Source: Tetragonia tetragonoides (lineage: Eukaryota > Streptophyta > Magnoliopsida > Caryophyllales > Aizoaceae). From it: 64,000 nt of DNA. Shown in pieces: positions 45,648-56,964 of this stretch (its first letter is position 1; the number at the start of each line of letters is the position of its first letter). The notes below the pieces were generated by a model, which was not told where the DNA came from, did not search any database, and saw nothing but the letters and a program-made list of their open reading frames with translations. The stretch is from NCBI GenBank assembly GCA_038025085.1, contig CM076143.1, positions 11,865,001-11,929,000 on the forward strand, given 5' to 3'. A program made the position numbers and the translations under genes.

Positions 45648-46550
45648 ATGTCAAACCCTACACCATCACACTCATTTTCATTGCGATTCGTCCTTGAGAA
45701 GGACAAACTGAATGGAACCAATTTCTTGGACTGGTATCGAAACTTGAGAATTGTTCTCAAACAAGAGAAAAAGGAATATGTCCTTGAGAAACCAGTCCCC
45801 AAGAAGGCTCCTGCTACCAATGCTCCTCATGCTGAGAGGAATGCTTATCAGAAGCTCAAAGATGATTCAATTGATGTCAGTTGTCTCATGCTAGCCACCA
45901 TGAATTCTGAGCTTCAGAAGCGATATGAAAGTATGGAGGCTTATGAGATGATTGAGAGCCTAAAAGGAATGTTTCAGGAACAAGCACGAACTGAGAGGTT
46001 TAACACTGTGTCTGACTTGGTTAAGTGCAATATGGGGAAAGGAAGTTCAGTTAGTCCTCATGTAATCAAGATGATTGGTTATGTTGAGTACTTGGAAAAA
46101 TTGGGCTCCCCAATGGGTCAAGAGTTGGCCAATGATATCATCTTAGCGTCATTGACTAATGATTATGATACTTTTGTTATGAACTATAATATGCATAATC
46201 TTAACAAGTCATTGGCTGAGCTGCATGGGATGCTTAAAACTGTTGAGTAAAACGTCAAGAATGACCCAACTCCCAATGTTCTAATGGTTAGAAAAGGGGG
46301 CCAGTTTAAGAAACATGGTCAAGCTAAGGACAAGGGAAAAGCTATCATGAAGGGTCCGATTGTGAATCAACCCAAAGGAAAGCCTAAGTTCAAACCCTCA
46401 TCTGGTCCTAATGATGAAACCAAGTGCTTCTATTGCAATGAGCTTGGGCATTGGAAGAGGAATTGCAAGAAATATTTGGAAGATGTGAAGAAGAACAAAG
46501 GAAGTGTTCCTTCAACTTCAGGTAAATGTTATATTATAGAAGTAAATGTA
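45648..46550 (+). pseudogene. Copia Gag
   Basis: Begins MSNPTPSHSFSLRFVLEKDK, then LNGTNFLDWYRNLRIVLKQE, the gag domain common in plant copia elements (UBN2-like). The zinc knuckle CFYCNELGHWKRNC is at about 46425-46470. A TAA at 46248-46250 separates the knuckle from the main part in the same frame. The leader before it (44442-45647) has no long frame. Gag packages the element RNA in virus-like particles in the cytoplasm. Confidence 0.93.
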
Positions 46551-47684
46551 TTTACTTCTTCAAATTCTACTTCTTGGGTATTAGATACCGGATGTGGTGC
46601 TCACATTTGTGCAAATGTGCAGGGACTAAAGAGAAGTAGGACTTTGGCAAAAGCAGAAGTGGACCTGCGCGTTGGAAATGGAGCAAAAGTTGCTGCGTTA
46701 TCTGTAGGAATATTTTATTTAAGTTTGCCATCTGGATTGGTTTTAGAACTCAATAATTGTTATTATGTACCTGCCATTAGCAGGAATATTATTTCTGTTT
46801 CCGTTTTGGACTTGTAAGATTTTGTCTTTGTGATTAAGAGCAAATGTTGTTCCTTTTATAAACATGATATATTTTATGGTAGCGGTCCAATGAAAAATGG
46901 CCTTTATGTTCTAGACCTTAAAATTTCAGTTTATAACATAACTACTAAGAGGCTCAAATCAAATGACTCTAACCCAACTTATCTTTGGCATTGTCGTCTT
47001 GGACATATAAACGAGAAACGTGTTCAAAAGCTCCATAATGATGGACTTTTAAACTCATTTGACTTTGAGTCATTTGAGACATGTGAGTCTTGTTTATTAG
47101 GGAAGATGACTAAGGCACCTTTCACTGGTCACATTGAGAGAGCAAGTGATTTATTAGGCCTCATACATATTGATGTATGCGGACCATTAAGCACAGTTGC
47201 TAGAGGAGGTTACCACTACTTCATTACTTTTACTGATGACTTCAGCAAGTATGGTTATGTCTACTTGATTAGGCATAAATCTGAATCCTTTGAAAAGTTC
47301 AGGGAGTTTCAGAATGAAGTACAAAATCAATTTGGAAAAAAGATTAAAGCCCTTCGATCAGATCGAGGGGGTGAGTATCTAAGCCAAGAGTTCAATAGAC
47401 ATTTGAAAGATTGTGGAATTGTTTCACAACTCACCCCTCCAGGTACACCTCAATGGAATGGTGTATCGGAGAGGAGAAATCGAACTTTGTTAGACATGGT
47501 TCGATCAATGATGAGCCTTACTAGTCTTCCAATATCTTTTTGGGGATATGCTCTTGAGACAGCCGCGTTCACACTTAACAGGAGTCCATCAAAATCAGTA
47601 GAAAAGACACCATTTGAGAAATGGACGGGAAAAGTTCCCAACTTGACTTTTCTAAAGATTTGGGGTTTTCAAGAAGAAAATTGA
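46551..47684 (+). pseudogene. Copia protease and integrase, 3' end deleted
   Basis: The protease active site is WVLDTGCGAHIC. Pre-integrase zinc finger: LWHCRLGHINEKRV and CESCLLGKM (HHCC). Integrase core: IHIDVCGPL (Asp), RSDRGGEYLS (Asp) and WNGVSERRNRTLLDM (Glu), all three present. A TAA at 46815-46817 lies in frame between protease and integrase. After FLKIWG the coding sequence jumps, out of frame, to the FKKKIDMHGNVY segment that belongs in the RT lead-in, so the integrase C-terminus and RT N-terminal lead-in are deleted at about 47668. Confidence 0.92.
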
Positions 47685-47685
47685 C

Positions 47686-49095
47686 ATGCATGGGAATGTT
47701 TATATATTCAAGGCACGATTGGTGGCAAAAGGTTATAATCAAATTCATGGGATAAATTATGATGAAACATTTTCGCCCGTCGCAATGCTTAAATCCATTA
47801 GGATACTCCTTGCCATTGCTGCATATTATGACTATGAGATATGGCAGATGGATGTGAAGACAACTTTCCTTAATGGAAACCTGGAAGAGGATGTGTACAT
47901 GACACAGCCCGAGGGCTTCACATCACCAGGAGGAAAGGTATGCAAGCTTCAGCGATCTATTTATGGATTGAAGCAAGCATCCAGGAGTTGGAATCTTCGC
48001 TTCAATGAGGCAATCAAAGAGTTTGATTTCCTTAGATGCGAAGAAGAACCTTGTGTTTACAAGAAGATTAGTGGGAGCGCTGTGGTATTCCTGGTCTTAT
48101 ATGTGGACGACATATTACTGATTGGAAATGATATTCCTACACTTCAGTCAGTCAAGGCCTTTTTGGGAAAGTTTTTCTCAATGAAAGACATGGGAGAGGC
48201 AACCTATATCTTGGGGATTAGGATCTATAGAGATAGATCAAAAAGACTCTTGGGCTTAAGCCAGAGTACCTATATAGATAAGGTGTTGAAAAGGTTCAAC
48301 ATGCAAGATTCCAAGAAAGGTAATCTTCCCATGTCACATGGCATAACTCTTAGCAAGACTCAGTGTCCTTTGACACAAGATGAGCGAGATCGCATGAGTA
48401 GAATTCCTTATACTTCTGCTACAGGTTCTATCATGTATGCCATGATGTGTACTCGTCCTGACGTTGCTTGTGCTTTGAGCATGACGAGTAGATACCAATC
48501 TAATCCAGGTGAAAGTCACTGGGTCGCAGTCAAGAGCATCCTCAAGTACTTGAGAAGGACTAAGGATGTGTTTCTTGTCTATGGTGGTGAAGAGGAACTC
48601 ACTGTAAGTGGTTACACTGATGCAAGCTTCCAAACGGATAAGGATGATTCCCGATCGCAGTCAGAATTTGTATGCATTCTGATTGGAGGAGAAGTTAGTT
48701 GGAAGAGTTCCAAACAAGATACAGTTGCTGATTCTACAATAGAAGCCGAGTATATTGTTGCTTCTGAAGCAGCAAAAGAAGCAGTGTGGATTCGAAAATT
48801 TATCATTGAACTTGGGGTGATACCTAATAGTTTGAATCCAATTGACCTTTATTGTGACAGTAATGGGGCCATTGCACTGGCAAAGGAGCCTAGGGATCAT
48901 CAGAAAACTAGGCATATACTCAGACGTTACCATTTGATACGAAGCTTTGTACAAATGGGAGATGTCAAGGTGTGCAGAGTATCATCGGAAATGAACATTC
49001 TTAATCCGCTGACTAAGCCTCTACCACAGGATAAGCATGAGCGTCATACTATTACACAAGGACTTAGATTCATGAATGATTGGTCTCTGTCCTAG
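47686..49095 (+). pseudogene. Copia reverse transcriptase and RNase H
   Basis: A 469-codon open frame. RT (RVT_2) has ARLVAKGYNQIHGINYDETF, WQMDVKTTFLNGNL and the intact catalytic LYVDDILLIGND. RNase H has GYTDASFQTDKDD, STIEAEYIVASEAAKE and LYCDSNGAIALAKEP, so Asp, Glu and Asp are all present, then TRHILRRYHLIR. It is the longest undamaged copia frame here but lacks a start context, being downstream of the deletion. Confidence 0.93.
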
Positions 49096-49597
49096 TGGGA
49101 GGTTTATTTTGTGACTTATGTTCGATTTATTTATTGGTGTCCTAATGAATAATTTATATGATGTAGATCATCAAGTATGTGACTTGATTGTGAGACTCTA
49201 TTGTTATAAATATAATTATTCTAATTGTCCGTAGTCAATTGTCATTATTTGTTTAGCATATCTTGATATTATCAGACGTTAATCCTTAATCGGATGACTG
49301 TAAAGATAATTGAATGATGTGTTGTAAGTCATGCGGAGGAATGTGAGTGAGCAAGATGGGATTTGTCACTCTCATATAACGGGAGTAAGATATCTGTGGG
49401 CCCCTCGATGAGTTTAAACTGTGAAATGCATGGCCGTGCTCAAATGGATTGAAAGTCAATCGTTTGTTTTAAACAGTTTAACTGCGGAATCGAGAAAGTC
49501 ATAATTGAACTATATAGGGATGACACTACTCCTTCCTTATGGTCAATTTAGGTATCACATAACAAAGGGATCATCGATGTATGATTAGCTATAGTGC

Positions 49598-49608
49598 AAG
49601 TGGGAGAT
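49598..49608 (+). other. Copia polypurine tract
   Basis: AAGTGGGAGAT lies directly before the 3' LTR, the conserved copia PPT. Confidence 0.85.
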
Positions 49609-50208
49609 TATTGGATTTGCCCTATGAACTAATCATAAGAATTAATAATCGCATTATTGGTTGGACTATGGAAACCGATCTTTACTTAATATGGGTAATC
49701 GTAATGTTTTGCTAGAAACCAATTACGGTTTGTGGGCCCGAAAAGAGTTTTGGACTTACTGCCACATTAAGTAAACCAGCAGGGTCGCACACTTAACAGG
49801 CTCGTTTTATTAGAAGGGTCTAATTCGGATTAGGCCCATTACACACTTAACCTAATTAGCCCTCCTGTCTCCCTATATATATCGTGACTTCTGATCAGTT
49901 AGGGTTACACGTGATAATCAGTTTTCACGAAACCCTAACTGTGTGTCATTAGAGTAAGGAGAGAACGGAGGTTGTGAACGGGATCGCTGTACTAGCATAC
50001 TGACGTGTGGATTCGAGTCTGTGTGTGGATACCAGTTGAGGCGCGACATCTGACGTGTTCATCCATACCCAACCACTGTTCATCCAACCAGCGACCGAGT
50101 GAGGTAGGATTTTGATTTGATATTTAATTACAATAATCACATGTTTTCTGGGTTAATCGAATTTCTATTATGCATGTATGATCATGTTAGTGGTTAGACA
50201 TTCCTTCA
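49609..50208 (+). repeat. 3' LTR of the copia element
   Basis: 600 bp. Starts TATTGG rather than TGTTGG, so the terminal TG is mutated to TA. Ends TTCCTTCA. Confidence 0.94.
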
Positions 50209-50350
50209 TTGATCTCCTCAAATGAAACTCGACATGAGAACAAACATCTAATTATCATTCCAATCTCGCAAGACATCTCCTAATTCCGCTCTTTTTCCCA
50301 TATTAAGTGATGCATCCACGTTCCATTTCAATGGACTCCTAGGTGGCGGT
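50209..50350 (-). pseudogene. RNase H-like fragment, N-terminal piece
   Basis: Minus strand reads PPRSPLKWNVDAS, then LGDVLRDWND and, after a stop, MFVLMSSFI, matching the start of a plant RVT_3/RNase H module as found in L1 LINEs and stand-alone host copies. Its continuation lies beyond the copia insertion at 43826. No RT is recognisable on the outer side, so origin from a LINE is likely but not shown. Confidence 0.6.
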
Positions 50351-51185
50351 TGACAATTTGACAAAACCAGGGGCGGACCTAAAGTATGTGGGGAACTAGG
50401 GTCGCGGGCATCTAGTTTTTGAATTGTTTTTGCTAAAATACCCTACTTTGCGGAATTTATTTTTGAAAATTATTGCTAAATACCCTAACAATTTAATTTT
50501 ACCACCTATATTATTAGTTTTCTAAATCCAATTTTAATTTAAACACTCATTTTATTAGTTTTTTAGATCCACCCGTGTCAACAACAACCTTGTTTCGACT
50601 TGATGGCCGGAGTGGAAATTCTTACGCATCTTGGCATTTTCGCATTTGACAGACTTCAGTAGGAGAATAAGGTTGTTTTTCTTTTCTATTCATTTGAAAA
50701 GACTGCTGGCAGCCGACGTTTATGATGAAGCCACTAGAAAATGAAGAGATCGAAGGTCCATGATTTGTTTGGTGATTTTTCCTCGCATTATTTGTAAATT
50801 AAAGCACACCAAGATATTGCAACTGTTCCAATCAAAAAAAAAAAAAAAAAAAAAGATATTGCAACTGAGCAAGAGGTCACGTGCTAGGAATTTATTTATA
50901 AAATTTTCCACGACTACATCAGCACACATTTGACTTATGATGATCTACTTTCCTTTTATTAGCATTTGCTTTGGATAGCGAAATTTGCCACAACAGCAAC
51001 AAAAATGTTAAAAAATACTAGAGTAGCTACCTAGCTCAACAGCTATGATCCTACGAGCTTAACATAAAGTACTAGTCTATGAGGAAAATAAATAAACGGA
51101 ATAATTACTACTCTCAATAACAGTTCTTGTCAACAAAATTAAATTAAACAATACACAACAAAGCACCAATAACAATCGGATTTGC
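50351..51185. other. Gene-free stretch
   Basis: Nothing coding is recognised. It holds the short A-tailed insertion at 50826-50852. Confidence 0.5.
50811..50867 (+). mobile_element. Ultra-short A-tailed insertion
   Basis: AAGATATTGCAACTG at 50811-50825 is repeated exactly at 50853-50867. The 27-base insert is TTCCAATC plus 19 A's, so nearly the whole insert is tail. Confidence 0.75.
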
Positions 51186-51297
51186 ATTTACGCATTACAC
51201 TTATGGATATTTATCACGTGTTAAAGATTTAACCATATCTTTTTTGTTTGTAACCAACTTAACACGTGACAAACATTTACAAGTATAACGCGTAAAT
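51186..51297. mobile_element. Small foldback element
   Basis: ATTTACGCATTACACTTATG...CACGTGTTAA (from 51186) pairs with TTAACACGTG...AAGTATAACGCGTAAAT (to 51297), giving arms of about 40 bp with several mismatches around a 33-base loop. No target duplication could be fixed. Confidence 0.5.
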
Positions 51298-54200
51298 ACG
51301 GAAAATGAGGTATTACAGAGGATCCGGATCCATAACAATTGATATGTTTTCTTTTTCAATTGGTCAAATCGTTAACTACTGTTAAGTGGCATATATAAGG
51401 GTGAAAGACGACTAATCACCTCATTTGACGCATCCTTTTATCTCCATTGAAGTTTTACAATTATTGGATGTTAGAACAGTCCAATGGCATGTCGGCACTT
51501 GCCACATTTTAAGCCAACACTTTATTCATTCTCTCTATTTTAAATCTAGAAAAATACTGTAATAATCTTGAATTGAACGGTTAAAATAATAAATAAAAAC
51601 TCACTCCCTATGCTCTAGCAGTCTTAGTTCCTATAGATTGTATAGTGGAGAATTTTCATTTTTTTTTAAGTTGACATTTTTACTTTTAGAAAAGCAGAAA
51701 AATGAAAGCAACCAAAATGTGGGAAAAAAATTCAAATGAACGTAACAAGACATGTATTAATTGAAGCTATCTAGCCTAATGTTTTTCTTTAACACAGATG
51801 ATCGATATTGTTTACACAGTGAAAATGCAATAATGAACCCAAGGACAAACATTATTGAACTACTAATAGTCCACCAGTCCATTATCGCTCGGTAAACATG
51901 GTTCGTGCTACTGAAGGTACGATTGTGGGGAAGTATTGGAGAAGGAAATAACATATTTGTCATAACTAAAAGATTAATAGGATATAAACATATTAGAATA
52001 TCTTTCCGATTGTGTTAGTAGGATCGGAATATTATAGAGTTACTTGTATTCGCCAATCTTCCCTATATATGTTATCAACATAAGTCGGTGTTTATTCTCC
52101 TCTCATATTTTAACAAGGAATGTCATCGGTTGCACTTGCTTAGGTACGAGAGAGCTTAATGCTTTTTGGCCAATAATGTGATACCGAGTATTTTATGTAC
52201 GGGATGTAATGCACATAAATCGCACCTTTAAAAAGTGAATTCTCATCAAATTATATATTTACTTAATGTCCAGTGAAAAGAACTTTGATTATGAAGATAT
52301 CTAAATAAACAAAGTACGTAGTATTTGTTATTTTAAATTATAAGATAACTTGACGATGAATTTTCCTTGAGTTGGCCAACCAATCATGGGTGATTAAGAA
52401 CCCTAAAAGAGAATAGTGTTGATGCAATTATTCGATGCATGTAAAATTAACCAACAAAGAGAACCTATTTCTGGATCCTGCTTAAAGGTTTTTGTCGGCC
52501 AGTTAAATTAGGAAATAGCCTTAAAATGATAAGGCTGGGGTCACACCTTTGTCTTTTCCCCTAATCATAGATTTGGTTAAGATTATCTTTGAATCAATAC
52601 TATACCCTATATATTTACTACCTAACTACGAAACTCTATAAAGATAATACTATGCAAAAAGGTGCATGAATTTTAAATTCCAGCTTATACTATTTGCCAA
52701 TAGTTCAATTCCATGTGTAAGAAACATCAAATCAAATGGCATTGGCACATGTCTTGGTCACAACGACGAAGCCGGATCCTCTATTTTATTCTATGTATCA
52801 CTCATTCACTCCCTAATATTTCTATTCCAATTAAGTACATACCGGTCGGTCGTAATTTTGTTATACATCCTAATTTAATAATGAATTAAAATTTTAAAAT
52901 TTATGTGTCAAATGCAAAATGGTACAAAGAATTCATACCGCAAGCGAAAGGAGGGGTATAATCTTTCTTTTTTATTAAGGTAACTAGAGATCAACATTAG
53001 GGTTCTCCCTTTTGGAAAGCACACTTATTAGCTTATACCTTATATGTCCATATATATGATGTTGATAGGATAGACTTGACCAAATAAATTGAAATTAAAA
53101 GTAGACATGAGTGAACCAAACCACGAATATTAGAATTGAATATAATACATACTCCGTACGTAGTGAGAGTGGAGTAGCTAGCTAGCTAGGTTGATGCCCA
53201 GACCAGCATGGACTGGAGCAAAACATGCATAAGCTATAATTCTACAAGTCTAATCTATATGTTTAATTCACAATATTGAAGATGATGTAGGCATGTCTCA
53301 AGATTTTTTTACATGTATGCCTTTTCTTGGTAATAAATGAATGAAATTATGGTGACTAGCTAGATAGCATTTGCACAGCATTACTATCTAAGAAATGGTT
53401 TTACACAAAACTTGCTCTATATAAACTCTAATCAGTATTGATCTGATTTTCTCTAAATGTTGGGAAAAAAGGATTTGACGCTAAAACTTATATGTCGGTA
53501 TGTATCTTGCTCCCTTTCTCAAGGAGGAGAACCTTGTTAGAGTGAACAAGTGTTCAAGATTTAGGGTTTGTTGTTCTTTTCACTTAGAAAAAACTGATCT
53601 GATGAACTGAACTGATTTTTTCAATTTGACCTTTAAACATTTAAACTCGTCTAAATATATTCAATATTGAACTCGATCATTTGAAATTATGCTTCAACAT
53701 CTATCCAATGACATATATGTACCATACTGAATTTAATTTAAAATAAAAAATTATCTGAATGATAAGTTCCACATAAACTGTATATAAGTAAAACTAAATA
53801 AGTTGAGGTGAATAACAAAACCTAATTTAATATAGAGTAATAGAGTAAAAGGTACTTCTTCCAATTTCTCTTTTGTTATTTGCATTACTTACTTTGTTTT
53901 AGTGCACAAAAGAGGGAAAAAAAGAATTATGTTGTTATATTATTCTTTATTTTTGATCTTTAAAAAGGGTACTATTCATATTCCAATTTCCACATTACAA
54001 GACATTGAAGAAATTGTTGTGATTGAGCATTTATTGTGTCTAGCTAGGATGATGATTTTCAACAATCTACGATCTTTATTTTGATCGAATAGCCTGCATC
54101 AAACCCTCAAAAATTCTTGCTTTATAGGAGTGGATCGGAATAACCTATTTCGGGAAATTCTAGTACTCACACAAAATTTTCGACCACACTTATATATAAG

Positions 54201-54440
54201 TTCCTGCTATTGCAAACATAAAGGGAAATGGAGATGGAGAGGTTATCTTAGCTTGTAGTTCTAGGCTAATTACTTCAATATTCGAATTCATTTATTAGTA
54301 ATGCTAGAAGTACAATGTAAGATCTTATCACAATAGCTATTTTCCTGCGTTGGTTTCCAGACACTTTAAAGGACGAGACAACTGGCCAATAAATTTAAGA
54401 GTACTACTCCATATTACTCAAAGCGGGGATCTGGTCGAAA
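51298..54440. other. Gene-free AT-rich stretch
   Basis: No coding similarity, large repeat or RNA gene is recognised. The longer frames (51757-51963 minus, 52666-52878) show no known motif. Confidence 0.45.
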
Positions 54441-54540
54441 GACCGACCGGCGCCGCCAGTTTCGAACCCTCAACTTTGATTAAGGGAGGATGAATCTCTA
54501 TCACTCAACCTCATACCATGGTTAAATCTTATCCTCCTCT
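54440..54540 (-). mobile_element. Possible tRNA-derived SINE
   Basis: The minus strand has ACCATGGTATGAGGTTGAG and, about 55 bases on, GGGTTCGAAACTGG, which resemble the A and B boxes of an RNA polymerase III promoter. No tail or duplication was fixed. Confidence 0.3.
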
Positions 54541-55477
54541 CAAATTCTCTCAATTGAAATCGAGCTTACAGTAATTAATATGGACAAATTAATATTTTCA
54601 AATAAAATGATATGCTATATCATGAATGATACACGCTTGAAAAAGAAAGATAAGAGGGATTTAATTTGTTTATTACCGTATTACTATCACAAATTCACAA
54701 TTGAAACATTGCACATTACTGATTGAAGCAAAGAACCTAGCTACCTAACATTATTATTCCAAAATCCCCTCAACACTTCAATTAATAATCAGTAATTAAA
54801 GAACTACAAGTATTAATTAAGGGTTTTCTGTCTTTCTTCTCGGCCTTTTTTTTACTTGAAACTGTTTTTTTCTGTCTTTATTCTGCTGCTGTGATCTCAT
54901 GTTACTGGACATCTAATCCCCTCATTAACTGCATTTCCTTGTTCTTGTATTGACATTGAGCATTGTGAATTACAATATTCTGGATCCTGAAAACACTCAA
55001 TTTATCACATCCCCGACATGAAATTGCATTTTGTTAAAAAAAAATCATGAAATTGCATTGAGTAATAAAGTAAAGACAGATCAAAACACAACCAAAGATC
55101 AAATCAATGACATGAAAAGTACTCTTCCATTCATCATAAATCATAATAATTAGTTCACTATACAAATGCATCATATTATCAGATGCTCCAAATTATTAGC
55201 CATCAATCTAAAGTTCAACATAAGCTAAACAACATCACATTTATGTAGAGTATATATTATAAATACACTAGCTAGCTAGCTAGCTAGCTATATAGAGATA
55301 GAACATCAAAGCATAAAACTCTATATTATGAAGTAGTAAATTAACTTACTAAAGAAGACTTCATTCGTCTATCTTCCTCATCATCATCGACCAGCCATCG
55401 CCATCAAGCTCATTTCAGAACGGAGGGAGTACCATATATGTAGTCAGCATATATGGTATGGTTTTACATCTCACTGA
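54541..55477 (-). other. Region downstream of the ALOG gene, with a short A-tailed insertion
   Basis: It probably contains the 3' untranslated region of the gene at 55478. CATGAAATTGCATT at 55017-55030 is repeated at 55046-55059 around TTGTT plus nine A's and a T. A lone Stowaway-like end, ACGGAGGGAGTA, lies at about 55420-55431 without a visible partner. Confidence 0.45.
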
Positions 55478-56095
55478 TCAATTTGATGAGCTTGACAAAG
55501 TCATTCCCAGCTGTTGCTTATTTTGCTTAGGGGGTGGCCTTTTCCTCTTCTTTTCATAGCTAACACCCCTAGCTTTAGCTTGATAATCCCTTACCTCCCT
55601 AAGGTAAAGCCGTACTGCCCGAGCCCCAAACGGGTTAGTCTCAGGCCGTCCTCCATGCTCCTCGTAGGCAGCCCGAAGGCGGCCTACGAGGGCATCAAGG
55701 CTGCCCCATGCCTGACGAAGTAGGCAGGGGCAGGGAGCGGGTGGGTTCGGGATCCCGTAAAACGGGCAAGGGTGGTTGTGGACTTTAGTCTTCCCAAACT
55801 GGTCTAAGTACCTGAGGAACTCCAGCACGTGGCCCCCGTTGCATAAAGTTAAGGGCAACGGGGGACGGTGGTTCCTCAGGTACTGACTGAACGTGTTCCA
55901 ATCCCTCCGTTTTTGGTTCTCGTAACGGCTCGGAGCCGTAGCTGCCGGCCTTGATGTTGGGGACGGCGAAACCGAGCCGTTAGTTGTAGTGGTAGTGGTA
56001 GTAGTAGTAGTGGTAAACAGATTTATCGGGATGTTGTTGGTGATTGTGTACCCGTAAATGGGTACACAGTCACCAGGATTTCCCATGAAATCCAT
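55478..56095 (-). CDS. ALOG-domain transcription regulator (LSH family)
   Basis: Intact 205-residue single-exon frame, ATG 56095-56093, stop TGA 55480-55478. Residues about 1-55 are a variable N-terminus with 11-12 consecutive Thr. The complete ALOG domain covers about 56-185: [45 protein letters not shown], the zinc-binding insert HNHPCPFYG...[38 protein letters not shown] and QAKARG. It ends in a nuclear localisation signal, KKRKRPPP. The domain is related to the DNA-binding part of DIRS1-type tyrosine recombinases. Family members (LSH in Arabidopsis, TMF in tomato, G1/TAW1 in rice) act in the nucleus at organ boundaries and meristems. The exact LSH number is not assignable. An alternative ATG is at codon 4. 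Confidence 0.96.
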   Translation of the reverse strand: MDFMGNPGDCVPIYGYTITNNIPINLFTTTTTTTTTTTNGSVSPSPTSRPAATAPSRYENQKRRDWNTFSQYLRNHRPPLPLTLCNGGHVLEFLRYLDQFGKTKVHNHPCPFYGIPNPPAPCPCLLRQAWGSLDALVGRLRAAYEEHGGRPETNPFGARAVRLYLREVRDYQAKARGVSYEKKRKRPPPKQNKQQLGMTLSSSSN

Positions 56096-56171
56096 GAGTT
56101 TTTATTGAATTTAGACTTGATGAAATTTGTGGCTACACAAAGAAAAACAAAACTGATGGCTAGGGCTTTGT

Positions 56172-56520
56172 CTGCACAAAACAAAGCAGGAAGTGAAGAT
56201 GAAACAAATATCAAACAATAAATATCACCATGTCATTTTCCTAGAAGTATGACCCAAATTTAAAAACAAAGGACAATCCATTGATAAAATGAGTAAATGT
56301 ATGTAAATCCCATGTGTTTTTTTGTTTTTGTTTTTGCATCTATCGAAAAAAAAAAAAGGAGATGAGAATTGATGTAATGTAGTCCTTTAGGGCAGTTGAA
56401 TGAAGTACTTGGAGAGAGAATTTATAGCAAAAAATGGGAAGATTTAGAGGTTTCCTTCTACAGAGAGAAGAGAGAATTGGGCAACAAGCTGGAAGATTGA
56501 TACTTGATTTATACAGGTAA
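56172..56520 (-). promoter_or_regulatory. Leader and core promoter candidates of the ALOG gene
   Basis: On the minus strand, CTATAAAT (56427-56420) and TATAAAT (56514-56508) are two TATA candidates. TCTCTTTCTCTCTCC just upstream is a pyrimidine patch. TTTTGTGCAG|ACAAAG at about 56172 is a good 3' splice site, so a 5' untranslated intron is possible. The donor was not fixed. Confidence 0.4.
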
Positions 56521-56964
56521 AAGAGGAGAGAGAAAGAGATTTTTTTCTTTTTTTTTTTTTTGTGAGGGGTGGGTGGTCCTGTGGATTGTTGGGTAAAGAA
56601 GGGAAGAGAAAATCAGAAAAAAGAGGACCAATAATATGAATTGTATTTTCTGTGTGCGTGGGGGCAAAAATAGTACTCAAACTATTAAGAGAAGATTGTC
56701 GTTGGCGAAAATGGTAAAAATAAAAGGTGAGTCAATGAGTCAATCTAACTGGTGGCTGGGCTACTGAGCGAGCCACGAATTGAAGACACCGATTGTTTGT
56801 CACTGAGCGCGTGTCATAGGGAGATGGACTTCATAATTGTAGCCCCCCAACCCCAAACCAAAGGCCTATTTGTCCAAACTTATTTTTTCTTGCTGACAAA
56901 AATAAAAAAGTTATTTTTTCTTTCCATTTTTACAGGTAATCATGGGAGTTTGGGTTTTAAATTA

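Larger units (their letters stand above)
43827..50208 (+). mobile_element. Ty1/copia LTR retrotransposon with both LTRs
   Basis: LTRs at 43827-44428 and 49609-50208, flanked by the 5-bp duplication TTGAT (43822-43826 and 50209-50213). Order is PBS, leader, gag, protease, integrase, RT, RNase H, PPT, the copia order. The LTRs differ by roughly 18 substitutions and two small indels in 600 bp by eye (about 3%), so it is much younger than the Tat element. Two nonsense codons and a large internal deletion make it defective. Confidence 0.96.

Noticed and set aside
53141..53160. A Stowaway terminus (TACTCCGTACG)
   Set aside because: The match to the terminus is partial and no partner end or paired TA was found.
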